From Corynebacterium falsenii (GTDB lineage Bacteria > Actinomycetota > Actinomycetes > Mycobacteriales > Mycobacteriaceae), in NCBI RefSeq assembly GCF_020099275.1, contig NZ_CP083646.1:1426001-1490000 (forward strand): a DNA stretch of 64,000 nucleotides, written 5' to 3'. Position 1 is the first letter of the stretch; every line of letters begins with the position of its first letter. Below are positions 39,039-50,160 of the stretch, piece after piece. The notes under the pieces are model-generated. The model was not told where the DNA came from and searched no databases. It saw only the letters and a list, made by a program, of their open reading frames with translations. The position numbers were made by a program, and so were the translations under genes.

Positions 39039-40452
39039 ATGCCAGGCAAGGCTCAGACCACCGAGTTGCCGGAGTCGGTTGAGTTGTTGGATTTCTCCCG
39101 GATCGATCTCCGCGGATCCACTCCCAGTACGGCCGAGCTGCGCCATAGCCTGCCGCGAGGTGGCACGGACGTGGATGCTGTGTTGCCGACGGTGGAACCG
39201 ATCGTGGAGGCCGTGCGCGAGCGCGGGGCCGCCGCGGCGGTGGAGTACGGCGAGAAGTTCGATGGCGTGGTGCCCGAATCCGTGCGCGTGCCCCAGCAGG
39301 TCATCGACGATGCGGTCGCCACGCTGGAACCCGAGGTCGTGGATGCACTCAACGAGGCGATGAGCCGCGTGCGGGCGTTCCACAGCCAGCTAGTCCCGGA
39401 CGGACATGAAGTCAGCTTCGATGGGGACGGTCGCGTGTCCGAGCGTTGGATTCCCATTCAGCGCGTGGGACTGTACGTGCCCGGCGGCAAGGCCGTGTAC
39501 CCCTCGAGCGTGATCATGAATGTAGTTCCGGCCCAGGAAGCGGGCGTGGAAAGCCTGGTGGTGGCCTCACCGCCGCAGGAGGGCGGCTGGCCGCACCCCA
39601 CGGTGTTGGCGGCGTGCTCGCTGCTGGGAGTCACGGAAGTGTGGGCCGTGGGCGGTGCCCAGGCTGTGGCGCTTATGGCCTACGGCAGCGTGGGAAGCGA
39701 GAGCGGCCAGAGCAGCGAGGTGAGCGAGGCGCTGGAGCCGGTGGATATGATCACCGGCCCGGGCAACATCTTCGTCACCGCCGCCAAGCGCCTGTGCCGC
39801 TCCGTGGTGGGTATCGACTCGGAGGCCGGCCCGACCGAAATCGCCATCATCGCCGATGAGACTGCCAATGCCGTGGACGTGGCCTACGACCTCATCAGCC
39901 AGGCCGAGCACGACCCCATGGCCGCCTCGGTTCTCATCACCACCTCGCCGGAGTTGGCGGATCGCGTGGTGGAGGAGATGAGCGATCGCTACCGGATCAC
40001 CATGAACGCCGAGCGCGTGAAGGAGGCCCTCGAAGGCCAGCAGTCGGGTGTGGTTGTGGTGGACACTATCGCCGACGCCATCAAGGCGGCCAATGCCTAC
40101 GCAGCAGAGCACCTGGAAATTCACACTGCCGACGCGGCGGAGGTGGCGCAGCGCATCACCAACGCGGGCGCCATCTTCATCGGCCGGTACAGCCCCGTGC
40201 CTCTGGGCGACTACGCGGCTGGCTCGAACCACGTGCTTCCCACCAGTGGTACGGCCCGGCACTCGTCCGGCCTGTCCACACGGACGTTCCTCAAGTCCGT
40301 GCACGTGATCGAGTACGGCGAGGACGCGCTGCGGGGTATCGCACCGACCGTCATCGCCCTGTCCGAGTCCGAGAAGCTGCCCGCCCACGGCGAGGCAGTC
40401 AAGGCACGCTTTGCGGAGGAAACCAGCGAAAAGACCGGTGAGGAGACCAGCA

Positions 40453-40460
<8 letters not shown>
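39039..40460 (+). CDS. hisD: Histidinol dehydrogenase
   Basis: 473 residues. NAD- and zinc-dependent, catalyses the last two oxidations of histidine synthesis. Family motifs include [39 protein letters not shown]-like [19 protein letters not shown] and [13 protein letters not shown] Ser/Glu-rich C-terminal tail extends past the usual end. ATG 39039 has GAAAGG about seven bases upstream. It overlaps hisC by eight bases. The upstream 71-base gap to the divergent gene holds a repeated TTATCTCG motif. Confidence 0.96.
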
Positions 40461-41562
<1,102 letters not shown>

Positions 41563-41735
41563 CTGACCTGCACGAGCTGGGGAGGGTGCGGGGCACTAGT
41601 GTTAGTAGGTGCATGCGTATCCCGGTGGCCGTCGATGCCCCGGGGTAGGCACCAAGAGAATCACCCAGCAAAGCACACCAGCAAAGCGCACCTGCAACGT
41701 ACGCAGTGCATCAACGCGAAGAAAGGGAGGGCCCC
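41563..41735 (+). promoter_or_regulatory. 173-bp hisC-hisB spacer
   Basis: A larger gap than elsewhere in the his block. It holds a direct repeat of CCAGCAAAGC (about 41668 and 41682) and one frame relatively rich in His codons. TAGTGT near 41598 is a possible -10. The hisB ribosome site AAAGGGAGG is at 41722-41730. An internal promoter for hisB is likely; nothing decisive is seen. Confidence 0.35.
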
Positions 41736-42356
41736 ATGTCACCGGAGACCAATGCGCCACAGCGCATCGGCCGCGCACAACGAACCACCAAGGAATCGGA
41801 TATCTCCGTCGAGTGGAATCTCGATGGCACCGGCCAGACGGACATCTCCACGGGCCTCCCGTTCTTCGATCACATGCTGACTGCCCTGGGCTCCCACGGC
41901 TGCTTTGACCTGACGGTGCGCGCCACCGGTGACATTGATATCGACGCCCACCACACCGTGGAGGACACCGCCATCGTTCTGGGCCAGGCGCTGGCCGATG
42001 CGCTGGGGGAGAAGAAGGGCATCCGCCGCTTCGGGGATGCGTTCATCCCCATGGACGAAACCCTCGCGCACGCAGCTGTGGATGTCTCCGGCCGCCCGTA
42101 CTACGTGGGCACCGGGGAACCCGAGGCCATGATCTCGGCCGTCATCGGTGGGCATTACGCCACCGTGATCAACCAGCACTTCTTCGAATCGCTGGCGCTC
42201 AACGCGAAGATCGCCCTGCACGTGCGCTGCCTCTACGGCCGCGACCCGCACCACATCACCGAAGCCGAATTTAAGGCAGTCGCCCGCGCCCTGCGGGCCG
42301 CCGTGGAGGACGATCCGCGCGTCAGCGGAATCCCTTCCACCAAGGGCGCCCTGTAA
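41736..42356 (+). CDS. hisB: Imidazoleglycerol-phosphate dehydratase
   Basis: 206 residues, the monofunctional form. The manganese-binding repeats are visible as [26 protein letters not shown] and the later [33 protein letters not shown] and [13 protein letters not shown] are further signatures. ATG 41736 has the strong ribosome site AAAGGGAGG. The stop codon is immediately followed by the ATG of the MFS gene. Confidence 0.96.
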   Translation: MSPETNAPQRIGRAQRTTKESDISVEWNLDGTGQTDISTGLPFFDHMLTALGSHGCFDLTVRATGDIDIDAHHTVEDTAIVLGQALADALGEKKGIRRFGDAFIPMDETLAHAAVDVSGRPYYVGTGEPEAMISAVIGGHYATVINQHFFESLALNAKIALHVRCLYGRDPHHITEAEFKAVARALRAAVEDDPRVSGIPSTKGAL

Positions 42357-43763
42357 ATGGCGCGCACAACCGCACTGTCATCCGAAGAACTCGAACAGAT
42401 CGACTCAGTGTGGAAGGCCCCAGGCCTGAGGCCCACACTCGTGGCGGTCTTCTGCGCCTTCGGCGGTTGGGCCCTGCTGTTGCCGGTGATCCCGTTGGCG
42501 ATCATCGACAACGGCGGGTCGGACGGACTGGCGGGCCTGTCCACCGGCGTGTTCATGGGTGCGACCGTGCTCACCCAAGCCTTCACCCCGCGCGTGCTGC
42601 GGGCGGTGGGCTATATGCCGGTGATGTTCGTGGCTGGGCTGTTGTTGGGCATACCCGCGATCATCTATGCGGCGGACATGTCCGCTGGCACTGTCCTCGT
42701 CGTCGCCGCTATCCGTGGCGTGGGCTTCGGTGCGGCCACGGTCACGGAGGCCGCGCTCATCGCTGAGCTCGTTCCCCCGCGGCTGGTCGGCCGCTCATCC
42801 GGCGTGTTCGGCGCGACCGTGGGCATTGCCCAATTGTTGAGTTTCCCGCTGGGTATGTGGCTCTACGGCTCGTTCAGCATGATCGTGGTGCTCCTCGTAG
42901 CGTCCGTGTACTCCGTGGTGGGCGGCATCGCGGCTCTCCAGCTGCCTCGCCCCCGCGATGAGCACGCCGAGCACGCCGAGCTCGCCGCAGAACACGGTGA
43001 TGCAACGGGCGCCCATGCCGGGCACGGCACAGGTGATGATGCCGAAGCCCTCGAGCACTCCACAGAGTCCATGGACTTCACCCCGGCCCGGCCGCGAGCA
43101 TCCACCTGGAAGCTCGTCACCATCCCCGGCTTCGCCATCGGAGCGGCCGCGGGCGGCTTCGCGGCGTTCTCCACCTTCCTGGCTCCCGCTGCAGCACAGC
43201 TGGACGCCAGCGCGGCCGCCACCATCTCCGGCTTCACGCTGTCCATCATCGGCGGCATGCAGATCATGACCCGCCTGTTCTCCGGGTGGTATGCCGACCG
43301 TGTCGGCGAGCCGGGCCGGCTGTATGGCATCGGCCTGCTGCTGTGTCTGCTGGGCTTGGCGGCTGCGGCGGCCACCATCACGGCTGGTTCCTCGGGCCTC
43401 ACGCTCGCGTTGTGTGCTCTGGGGTCGGCAGCGCTGTTCGGCGCCGGGTTCGGTGTGGTTCAGACCGAGGCGCTGCTCATGATGTTCGACCGCCTGCCCC
43501 GTGAGGAATCCGCGAAGGCGTCTGCACTGTGGAACATGACCTTCGACTCCGGTACCGGCCTGGGCGCGGTCGTGCTGGGCTTCGTGGCTGGTGCCTTCGC
43601 GTACCAGGGCGCGTTCGTGGCTTCCGCTGCCGTGGTCACGGTGGCTCTTATCGCCGCCGGTCTGGACCGTGTCGTGGGCCGCCACCGCATTTCCGAGTAC
43701 AACAATGTCCGCGAGACTCTGCGCAGCCTACGCCAGCGTTCGGGTGCGAAGAAGGACAAGTAA
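42357..43763 (+). CDS. MFS transporter with His-rich loop, inside the his operon
   Basis: 468 residues, twelve predicted helices of the major facilitator superfamily (PFF-like [10 protein letters not shown] in helix 1, [13 protein letters not shown] [12 protein letters not shown] between helices 4 and 5, [14 protein letters not shown] between 8 and 9). The central cytoplasmic loop (about 200-245) is acidic and holds seven or so His ([23 protein letters not shown]). It begins at the base after the hisB stop, so it is part of the operon; a transporter at this place is also known in C. glutamicum. The substrate is unproved; a histidine-pathway metabolite or efflux role is possible. Confidence 0.88.
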   Translation: MARTTALSSEELEQIDSVWKAPGLRPTLVAVFCAFGGWALLLPVIPLAIIDNGGSDGLAGLSTGVFMGATVLTQAFTPRVLRAVGYMPVMFVAGLLLGIPAIIYAADMSAGTVLVVAAIRGVGFGAATVTEAALIAELVPPRLVGRSSGVFGATVGIAQLLSFPLGMWLYGSFSMIVVLLVASVYSVVGGIAALQLPRPRDEHAEHAELAAEHGDATGAHAGHGTGDDAEALEHSTESMDFTPARPRASTWKLVTIPGFAIGAAAGGFAAFSTFLAPAAAQLDASAAATISGFTLSIIGGMQIMTRLFSGWYADRVGEPGRLYGIGLLLCLLGLAAAAATITAGSSGLTLALCALGSAALFGAGFGVVQTEALLMMFDRLPREESAKASALWNMTFDSGTGLGAVVLGFVAGAFAYQGAFVASAAVVTVALIAAGLDRVVGRHRISEYNNVRETLRSLRQRSGAKKDK

Positions 43764-43773
43764 GATACGGCAC

Positions 43774-44508
43774 ATGAACGAGGAACAATCCATGGACACC
43801 ATCTCCGAGTCCGCCTCCCAGTCTGCAGCAGAGTCTGCGGCGCAGCCCACCAGTAAGCCCACGGTGGCACTGCTGGATTATGGCAGCGGTAACGTGCGCT
43901 CGGCGCAGCGCGCGGTGGAGCGCGCCGGTGCCACCGTTGTTGTTACCAACGATCCGGCTACTGTTCTCGACGCCGACGGTCTGCTCGTCCCCGGCGTAGG
44001 TGCGTTTAGCGCCTGCATGGACCAACTCAAGCAGGTCAAGGGTGATCGCTTGATCGGCCAGCGCCTCGCGGGCGGCCGCCCCGTCCTCGGCATCTGCGTG
44101 GGCATGCAGATCCTCTTCGAGTATGGCGAGGAATTTGCCGAGGCCACGAACAACACTGTGACCGAAGGCGCAGGCGAGTGGCCGGGGACGGTGAGCCGGC
44201 TCGATGCCGACGTGCTGCCGCACATGGGGTGGAACACCATCGATGTTGCTCCGGGGTCTGTCATGTTCGCGGGCTGTAAGCCCGACGAGCGCTTTTACTT
44301 TGTGCACTCTTATGGCGTCAAAGATTGGGAGCTTGTCACGGATGGCCGCACCGAAGCGCCGTTGGTGCATTGGGCGGAACACGGTCGCTCCCGCTTCGTC
44401 GCTGCAGTGGAAAACGGACCGCTGTGGGCCACGCAGTTCCACCCGGAGAAGTCGGGAGACGCGGGTGCCCAGCTGCTCCGCAACTGGGTGGCAACCCTCC
44501 GCAGGTAA
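43774..44508 (+). CDS. hisH: Imidazole glycerol phosphate synthase, glutaminase subunit
   Basis: 244 residues. Supplies ammonia to HisF. The glutaminase triad is present: Cys in [13 protein letters not shown] near residue 110, and His/Glu in [10 protein letters not shown] near the C-terminus. [15 protein letters not shown] begins the normal domain at about residue 31. The first 30 residues are a Ser/Ala/Glu-rich extension that most HisH proteins lack. ATG 43774 is supported by TAAGAT (43761-43766), whose TAA is also the stop of the preceding gene, 7 bases upstream. ATG 43792 is an alternative. Confidence 0.94.
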   Translation: MNEEQSMDTISESASQSAAESAAQPTSKPTVALLDYGSGNVRSAQRAVERAGATVVVTNDPATVLDADGLLVPGVGAFSACMDQLKQVKGDRLIGQRLAGGRPVLGICVGMQILFEYGEEFAEATNNTVTEGAGEWPGTVSRLDADVLPHMGWNTIDVAPGSVMFAGCKPDERFYFVHSYGVKDWELVTDGRTEAPLVHWAEHGRSRFVAAVENGPLWATQFHPEKSGDAGAQLLRNWVATLRR

Positions 44509-44595
44509 AGAAGGTGCGCCGGGCCCGGTGCCGACTTCATTTCTGAATTTATAAATTGGCCTTCCCGGCCGCTCACACAGGTTAGGATCTTTTCC

Positions 44596-45345
44596 ATGGC
44601 TGAAATCAAGACCCCGCTGACCCTGCTCCCCGCCGTCGATGTCGCGGACGGACAGGCAGTACGCCTCGTCCAAGGCGCCGCCGGGACCGAGACCACCTAC
44701 GGCTCGCCTCTCGATGCCGCCCTCGCGTGGCAAAGCGCTGGGGCAGAGTGGATCCACTTGGTTGACCTAGACGCGGCCTTCGGCCGTGGCAGCAACTTCG
44801 AGCTGCTGCGGGATGTCACCGGCCAGCTGGACGTCCAAGTGGAGCTGTCCGGCGGAATCCGCGATGATGAGTCGCTGGAGCGCGCCCTGTCCACCGGCTG
44901 CCGCCGCGTGAACATTGGTACCGCCGCTCTCGAGGATCCGGACTGGTGCAAGTCCGTCATTGAGCGCTACGGCGATCGCGTGGCCATCGGCCTGGATACC
45001 CGCGAGGTCGATGGCGAGTGGCGGCTGCGCGGCCGCGGCTGGACCGCCGACGGCGGCGAGCTGTGGGAGGTCCTGGAACGGCTCGACGCCGAAGGTGTGA
45101 GCCGCCTCGTCGTCACCGATGTGAGCCGCGACGGCATGCTCAACGGCCCCAACATCGACCTGCTGCGCGACGTCGCAGCGGCCACCTCTGCTCCCGTGGT
45201 GGCCTCGGGCGGTATCTCCAGCCTGGACGATATCCGCGCCCTCGCGGAGGTCGTTGATGAGGGCGTGGATTCCGCCATCGTGGGCAAGGCGCTGTACGCC
45301 GGGAAGTTCACCCTGGAAGAGGCCCTGGAGGTCGCACGACGATGA
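44596..45345 (+). CDS. hisA: ProFAR isomerase, PriA-type (HisA, possibly also TrpF)
   Basis: 249 residues, a (beta-alpha)8 barrel. HisA isomerises ProFAR. Catalytic acids are Asp in [17 protein letters not shown] and Asp in [14 protein letters not shown]. The segment [13 protein letters not shown] keeps the Arg and Trp that in mycobacterial PriA recognise the tryptophan-pathway substrate PRA. Overall similarity to Mycobacterium PriA is high. With stand-alone trpC and no trpF nearby, a bifunctional enzyme is plausible. It is leaderless: ATG 44596 follows TAGGAT (44583-44588) by 7 bases. It overlaps impA by four bases. Confidence 0.93.
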   Translation: MAEIKTPLTLLPAVDVADGQAVRLVQGAAGTETTYGSPLDAALAWQSAGAEWIHLVDLDAAFGRGSNFELLRDVTGQLDVQVELSGGIRDDESLERALSTGCRRVNIGTAALEDPDWCKSVIERYGDRVAIGLDTREVDGEWRLRGRGWTADGGELWEVLERLDAEGVSRLVVTDVSRDGMLNGPNIDLLRDVAAATSAPVVASGGISSLDDIRALAEVVDEGVDSAIVGKALYAGKFTLEEALEVARR

Positions 45346-46307
45346 GCCTGCCCACCCAGCCCGGATCGAACGAACTCGATACCCGGGCTCTGCTCGCCAT
45401 TGCTGAAGCGGCTGTGGACGAAGCAGAAACCACCTTCACCGCCGCGGTGGGGGCCGAACCGGAAATCATCAAGTCGCCCGGCGACTTTGCCACCGAGGCC
45501 GACCTCACCGTCGAGCGCCAACTGCGCACTTTGCTGACCCAGTACACCGGCCTGCCCGTGCACGGCGAAGAGTTCGGCACCGTGCGCCCCGGCGAGATGC
45601 CCCTCGAGCACAACCCCAGCGACAAGGATGCAGACGGCCTCGACGGCCCCCGGCGCGTGGGTCGAGCCCTCGAGGATGAAGAGATGCCGCAGACCTACTG
45701 GGTGGTCGATCCCATCGACGGCACAGCCAACTACGCGGTGGGTAACCCGTTCGCCTGCATCCTCGTGTCGCTGGTGCACCAGGGCGAAACGCAGCTGTCC
45801 GTCACCGAGATGCCCCTGCTCGGCAAGCGCATCACCGCCCGCCGGGGCCACGGCCTGTTCGTCGACGGCCACCCGTGTCGCGCGATGCCACCGTCCGATC
45901 CGGGCGTCACCCAGATCAGCTTCGGCTCGATCCTGTCCCAGCGTCGCGGCAACCTGCCCATTTCCTACCGCCAGGACATGCTCACCGAGATCGGCAAGTC
46001 CTACCCGCGCATGCGCGTCACCGGATCGGTTGGCATCGACTTGGCCTTCACCGCCGCGGGAGTCTTCGGCGGCACCGTGACGTTCAGCCCCAACCTGTGG
46101 GACAACGCTGCGGGCATCCTCGCGGTGCAGGAGAATGGCGGTATCGCCACCGACTTCGCCGGGAACCCGTGGCGGCCCGGCGTCTCCGGCCTCGTGGCCG
46201 GCGAGCCGGAGGTGCATGCCACGCTGCTGCAACACATCCAAAGCGTGCCCATCGGCACCGCAGCTCGCTCAACCCAAGAGATCATGGATCGGGGAGGAAT
46301 CCGATGA
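45342..46307 (+). CDS. impA: Inositol monophosphatase-family protein (ImpA)
   Basis: 321 residues. Mg-dependent sugar-phosphatase fold. Metal-binding motifs are [14 protein letters not shown] near residue 125 and [12 protein letters not shown] near residue 245; the upstream Glu lies in VHGEEFGTV. An insertion of about 35 acidic residues follows that Glu. impA occupies this place between hisA and hisF in corynebacteria and mycobacteria. It may dephosphorylate inositol phosphate or histidinol phosphate; in C. glutamicum the main histidinol phosphatase is a different paralogue. Four-base overlaps exist on both sides. Confidence 0.9.
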   Translation: MSLPTQPGSNELDTRALLAIAEAAVDEAETTFTAAVGAEPEIIKSPGDFATEADLTVERQLRTLLTQYTGLPVHGEEFGTVRPGEMPLEHNPSDKDADGLDGPRRVGRALEDEEMPQTYWVVDPIDGTANYAVGNPFACILVSLVHQGETQLSVTEMPLLGKRITARRGHGLFVDGHPCRAMPPSDPGVTQISFGSILSQRRGNLPISYRQDMLTEIGKSYPRMRVTGSVGIDLAFTAAGVFGGTVTFSPNLWDNAAGILAVQENGGIATDFAGNPWRPGVSGLVAGEPEVHATLLQHIQSVPIGTAARSTQEIMDRGGIR

Positions 46308-47083
46308 GTGTGACCGTCCGAGTTATTCCCTGCCTCGACGTGGACAATGGCCGCGTGGTCAAAGGCGTGAACTTCGAAGGCCTCCGCGATGCCGGTGACC
46401 CCGTGGAGCTCGCCAAGCGCTACGACCAGGAGGGCGCCGACGAGCTGACGTTCCTCGACGTCTCTGCTTCCAAGGACGGCCGCGGCACCATGCTGGACGT
46501 GGTGCGCCGAACCGCTGATCAGGTGTTCATCCCGCTGACCGTCGGCGGGGGAGTGCGCTCCGCCGAGGACGTTGATGCTCTGCTGCGCGCGGGCGCAGAC
46601 AAGGTCTCCGTCAATTCCTCCGCCGTTGCCCGCCCCGAGCTGCTGCGCGAACTTTCTCAGCGCTTCGGCGCGCAGTGCATCGTGCTCTCCGTCGATGCCC
46701 GCCGCGTGCCCGGTGGCCCGAGCGAGCAGTACCCCTCCGGCTTCGAGGTCACCACCCACGGCGGCACAAAGTCCGCCGGATTGGATGCCCTCGAATGGGC
46801 TAAGAAGGGCGAAGAGCTGGGCGTGGGGGAGATCCTGCTCAACTCCATGGATGGCGACGGCACGAAGGCCGGCTTCGACGTGGAGATGACCGAGGCATGC
46901 CGCAAGGTTGTGACCATCCCCGTCATCGCCTCCGGCGGAGCCGGAGCAGCGGAGCACTTCCCGCCCGCCGTGGCGGCTGGGGCGGATGCCGTCCTGGCGG
47001 CGTCGATCTTCCACTTTGGTGAGGTCAGCATCCCCGAGGTCAAAGACGCGATGGCCGAGGCCGGTTACGAGGTCCGCCGATGA
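46304..47083 (+). CDS. hisF: Imidazole glycerol phosphate synthase, cyclase subunit
   Basis: 259 residues, a (beta-alpha)8 barrel forming a heterodimer with HisH. It converts PRFAR to IGP and AICAR. Catalytic Asp residues are in [18 protein letters not shown] and in [15 protein letters not shown]. Barrel phosphate sites include [11 protein letters not shown] and [13 protein letters not shown]. It starts at ATG 46304 inside the impA stop and overlaps hisI by four bases. Confidence 0.96.
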   Translation: MSVTVRVIPCLDVDNGRVVKGVNFEGLRDAGDPVELAKRYDQEGADELTFLDVSASKDGRGTMLDVVRRTADQVFIPLTVGGGVRSAEDVDALLRAGADKVSVNSSAVARPELLRELSQRFGAQCIVLSVDARRVPGGPSEQYPSGFEVTTHGGTKSAGLDALEWAKKGEELGVGEILLNSMDGDGTKAGFDVEMTEACRKVVTIPVIASGGAGAAEHFPPAVAAGADAVLAASIFHFGEVSIPEVKDAMAEAGYEVRR

Positions 47084-47439
47084 GCAGCACCAACCCCGCT
47101 GATTACGAGCTCGACCCGGCAGTTGCCGACCGGCTCAAGCGCACCGCCGATGGCTTGGTTCCAGCGATCGTCCAGGAGGCGGGCACCGGCGAGGTGCTCA
47201 TGATGGCCTGGATGGATGACCACGCGCTGGCCTACAGCCTGGCCACGCGCCAAGGCACGTATTGGTCGCGCTCTCGCGGCGAATACTGGATTAAGGGCCT
47301 GACCAGCGGCCACACCCAGCGCGTGGTCTCGCTGCGCTTGGATTGCGATGCGGACACCATCCTCATGGAGGTTGAGCAGACCGGTGCCGCATGCCACACG
47401 GGCACGCATAGCTGCTTCGATTCCGACCAGCTGCTCTAG
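47080..47439 (+). CDS. hisI: Phosphoribosyl-AMP cyclohydrolase
   Basis: 119 residues, the stand-alone cyclohydrolase without fused HisE. Zinc/metal ligands are in [41 protein letters not shown] and [13 protein letters not shown] are family motifs. It is the last gene of the cluster; hisE and hisG are not in this window. The 20-base gap to the convergent Nudix-LOG gene has no strong terminator. Confidence 0.96.
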   Translation: MSSTNPADYELDPAVADRLKRTADGLVPAIVQEAGTGEVLMMAWMDDHALAYSLATRQGTYWSRSRGEYWIKGLTSGHTQRVVSLRLDCDADTILMEVEQTGAACHTGTHSCFDSDQLL

Positions 47440-47459
47440 CACTGCCGCGGCTGCCTGGC

Positions 47460-48473
47460 CTAGGCCCATTTCGGCAGCGGAGGCTGCCAGGCCGCAAATT
47501 CCGTGAACAGTTCCTCGGCAGTGTCCGCGACGATCAATGAGTCGCGGTCTTCGCTACGGATATAACCCTGGGTGACCATGTGGTCCAGCATTGCCAGGGT
47601 CGGTGCCCAGAACTCGCGGCCGAGCAGTGCGATCGGTTTCGTATGCTCTCCCAATTGCTGGCCGGTCCAGGCGTCGAAGAATTCGTCGAGCGTGCCTGCT
47701 CCGCCCGGGAGGCACACGAACCCGTCTGCGAGTTCACTCATCCGCTGCTTGCGCGCGTTGAGCGTGGGGACTATCTCCAGCGTGGTCAGCCCTGGGTGTG
47801 CGACCTCGCGATCCACGAGGTGCTGCGGGATCACACCCGTGGCGTGGCCACCGGCTTCGATAACCGCATCTGCCACTGCTCCCATCAGTCCCACTTTTCC
47901 GCCGCCGTAGATCAAGCGGGTGTTATTCGACGCCATCAGGGTCCCCAACTCCTGTGCCAATCGCAGGTTTGCAGGGGCCACGCCCAGACGGGCGCCCATG
48001 AACACCGCGAGGAAGCGCACGGGGTGGTGAGCCAGGGCTGGCAGGACGGCGTCGGTGAGCAGCGGGGCCAACGATCGGTTGCCCGAAAGATCGCCCGGAA
48101 GACCACCCGGAAGATCGCCTGAATGATCGGAGCCGAGGTGGCGTGGATCAACCCACGCGAGCTCCGCGATCTCAGCGGCTGCCTGCGGTGCACCGGTCAA
48201 CGGCGCGGCAAAGACTACAGCTTCCACGCGGCGGTGAGCTTCATTGGCCGCCGCAGTGGTGAAGGTGCCGAGTTCGATGAGGTCATCCGTGCTGAGCGGA
48301 AGGCCCACTTCCTCGCGGACTTCTCTGACGGCCGCGTCCGCCGCGGATTCCCCTGCCTCCGGCTTACCGCCGGGGAACATGAAGGTGGAGGTCCCCTTCT
48401 TGCGCACTGTGAGGACACGGCCATGCGGATCGCGCAACACCACGGCGCTGACGCGAATGATGGGAGTAGACAT
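47460..48473 (-). CDS. Nudix hydrolase - LOG phosphoribohydrolase fusion
   Basis: 337 residues with two complete domains in one frame. The N-terminal Nudix domain (about 1-130) has a canonical box: GGKPEAGESAADAAVREV followed by REEVGL. The linker (about 125-150) carries Gly-Asp-Leu-Pro units from degenerate DNA repeats. The C-terminal LOG (LONELY GUY, TIGR00730) domain (about 155-337) has YGGGKVGLMGAVADA, LNARKQRM and the hallmark CLPGGAGTLDEFF. LOG enzymes hydrolyse nucleoside 5'-monophosphates, including cytokinin ribotides; Nudix enzymes hydrolyse nucleoside diphosphate-X. A two-step nucleotide clean-up is an inference. ATG 48473 is leaderless (minus-strand TAGGGT 7 bases upstream). Confidence 0.9.
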   Translation of the reverse strand: MSTPIIRVSAVVLRDPHGRVLTVRKKGTSTFMFPGGKPEAGESAADAAVREVREEVGLPLSTDDLIELGTFTTAAANEAHRRVEAVVFAAPLTGAPQAAAEIAELAWVDPRHLGSDHSGDLPGGLPGDLSGNRSLAPLLTDAVLPALAHHPVRFLAVFMGARLGVAPANLRLAQELGTLMASNNTRLIYGGGKVGLMGAVADAVIEAGGHATGVIPQHLVDREVAHPGLTTLEIVPTLNARKQRMSELADGFVCLPGGAGTLDEFFDAWTGQQLGEHTKPIALLGREFWAPTLAMLDHMVTQGYIRSEDRDSLIVADTAEELFTEFAAWQPPLPKWA

Positions 48474-48480
48474 AATCGTC

Positions 48481-48486
48481 ACCCTA
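48481..48486 (-). promoter_or_regulatory. -10 of the Nudix-LOG gene
   Basis: TAGGGT on the minus strand lies 7 bases before ATG 48473, and no ribosome site is present. Confidence 0.5.
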
Positions 48487-48560
48487 GACCACCGTGGTGG
48501 GCGGGGAGTTTGAGGGTGGCGTCGAGACGAAGCGAAACCTCATGAGGCAGAATAAAGGGC

Positions 48561-50099
48561 ATGTCTGACGCGCAACTGACCAGCAGGGAAACCTTCCGAC
48601 ACCTCGCCGCGAATCACCGCGTGGTGCCGGTCGTGCAGAAAGTCCTCGCGGACCAGGAAACTGCACTGACTGCCTACCGGAAACTCGCCGACGGCAAGCC
48701 CGGTACGTTTCTGCTGGAATCCGCAGCTCACGGCCAATCATGGGATCGGTTCTCCATCATCGGCACGGGGGCACGGTGCGCCCTGACGGCGAAGGATTCT
48801 GCCGCGCGCTGGATCGGTGACCCGCCAGTGGACATCCCGGCGGACACCGACCCGCTCACGGCGATCCGCAACACGCTCGACAGCCTCAAGACTGCCCCGA
48901 TGCCGGACCTGCCGCCGCTGACCAGTGGCCTGGTGGGCTACATGGGCTATGACATGATCCGCTACATCGAGGACATTCCCGATACGTGTGAAGACGACCT
49001 CGACATTCCGGACATGGTTCAGCTGCTCGTGGAGGACCTTGCCGTGGTCGATCACTATGAGGGGGTGATTTGGCTCATCGCGAGCGTCATCAACTGGGAC
49101 AACACCGATCACCGCGTAGATGAGGCCTACGACGAAGCGGTGGAGCGCATCGGCGCGATGCTGGCCAAACTCAACGAGCCGCTGCCCACCAGCGGAGTTG
49201 CCGTGTACAACACGCCGACCCCCGAGCCGCGGCGCCAGCGGACCCTCGAGGACCACAAGAACCGTATCGAGCAGGTCAAGGAGCACGTGCGCGCCGGCGA
49301 TGCCTTCCAGGTGGTGCTGTCGCAGCGTTTCGAGATGGATACGGATGTGGATGCCTTCGATGTGTACCGAATGCTGCGCGTGGCCAACCCTTCGCCGTAC
49401 ATGTTCCTGCTCAACGTGCCGAACGAGGACTTCACGGCCACGGATTTTCAGATCATCGGCTCTTCGCCGGAGTCCCTGGTGCAGGTGCGAGAAGGCACGG
49501 TGACGACCTACCCGATCGCCGGCTCGCGGCCGCGTGGCGACAACTTGGAGCAGGACCAGCTCTATGAAAAGGAGCTGGTCAACGACGAAAAGGAGAACTC
49601 GGAGCACCTCATGCTCGTGGACCTGGGTCGCAACGATCTGGGCCGGGTGTGCGTGCCCGGCACCGTTGCGGTGCATGATTTCCGCCACGTGGAGCGCTAC
49701 AGCGCGATCATGCACCTGGTGTCTGGAGTGTCTGGCAAGTTGGCGCCTGACAAGACTGCCGTGGATGCGTTTGCGGCAACGTTCCCTGCGGGCACGCTCT
49801 CTGGCGCGCCGAAGCCGAGTGCGCTAAGCATCATCGACAAGCTCGAGGACACGCGCCGTGGCGTGTACGGCGGCACGGTGGGGTACTTCGACTTTTCGGG
49901 AAATACCGATCAGTCCATCGCTATTCGCACTGGTTTGTACAAAGGCGGTACCGTTTATGTGCAAGCCGGCGGTGGAATCGTTGCCGATTCGAACCCGGAC
50001 GCGGAGGATGAGGAAACCCGGAACAAGGCGGCCGCCGTGCTCCGCGCCGTGGCGGCGGCGGAGACCCTGCGCGCTGCAACGAGCCAGTCGGAAAGCTAG
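48561..50099 (+). CDS. trpE: Anthranilate synthase component I
   Basis: 512 residues. Converts chorismate to anthranilate with ammonia from TrpG, which is not in this window. The chorismate-binding domain shows SPESLVQVREGTV, PIAGSRPRGDN, HLMLVDLGRNDLGRV and GTLSGAPK. The feedback-site segment LLESA is near residue 53. ATG 48561 follows CAGAAT by 7 bases, so a leaderless transcript without leader peptide is likely, and no attenuator is visible. Confidence 0.95.
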   Translation: MSDAQLTSRETFRHLAANHRVVPVVQKVLADQETALTAYRKLADGKPGTFLLESAAHGQSWDRFSIIGTGARCALTAKDSAARWIGDPPVDIPADTDPLTAIRNTLDSLKTAPMPDLPPLTSGLVGYMGYDMIRYIEDIPDTCEDDLDIPDMVQLLVEDLAVVDHYEGVIWLIASVINWDNTDHRVDEAYDEAVERIGAMLAKLNEPLPTSGVAVYNTPTPEPRRQRTLEDHKNRIEQVKEHVRAGDAFQVVLSQRFEMDTDVDAFDVYRMLRVANPSPYMFLLNVPNEDFTATDFQIIGSSPESLVQVREGTVTTYPIAGSRPRGDNLEQDQLYEKELVNDEKENSEHLMLVDLGRNDLGRVCVPGTVAVHDFRHVERYSAIMHLVSGVSGKLAPDKTAVDAFAATFPAGTLSGAPKPSALSIIDKLEDTRRGVYGGTVGYFDFSGNTDQSIAIRTGLYKGGTVYVQAGGGIVADSNPDAEDEETRNKAAAVLRAVAAAETLRAATSQSES

Positions 50100-50160
50100 C
50101 GACAGTTCAGCGTCAGTCAAGACAAGACAAGGCAAGACAGAGAAAGAAGGCGCCGAAGTC

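Noticed and set aside
41599..41880. His-leader peptide before hisB
   Set aside because: His codons are scattered, the frame runs far into hisB, and there is no attenuator hairpin with a T tract.
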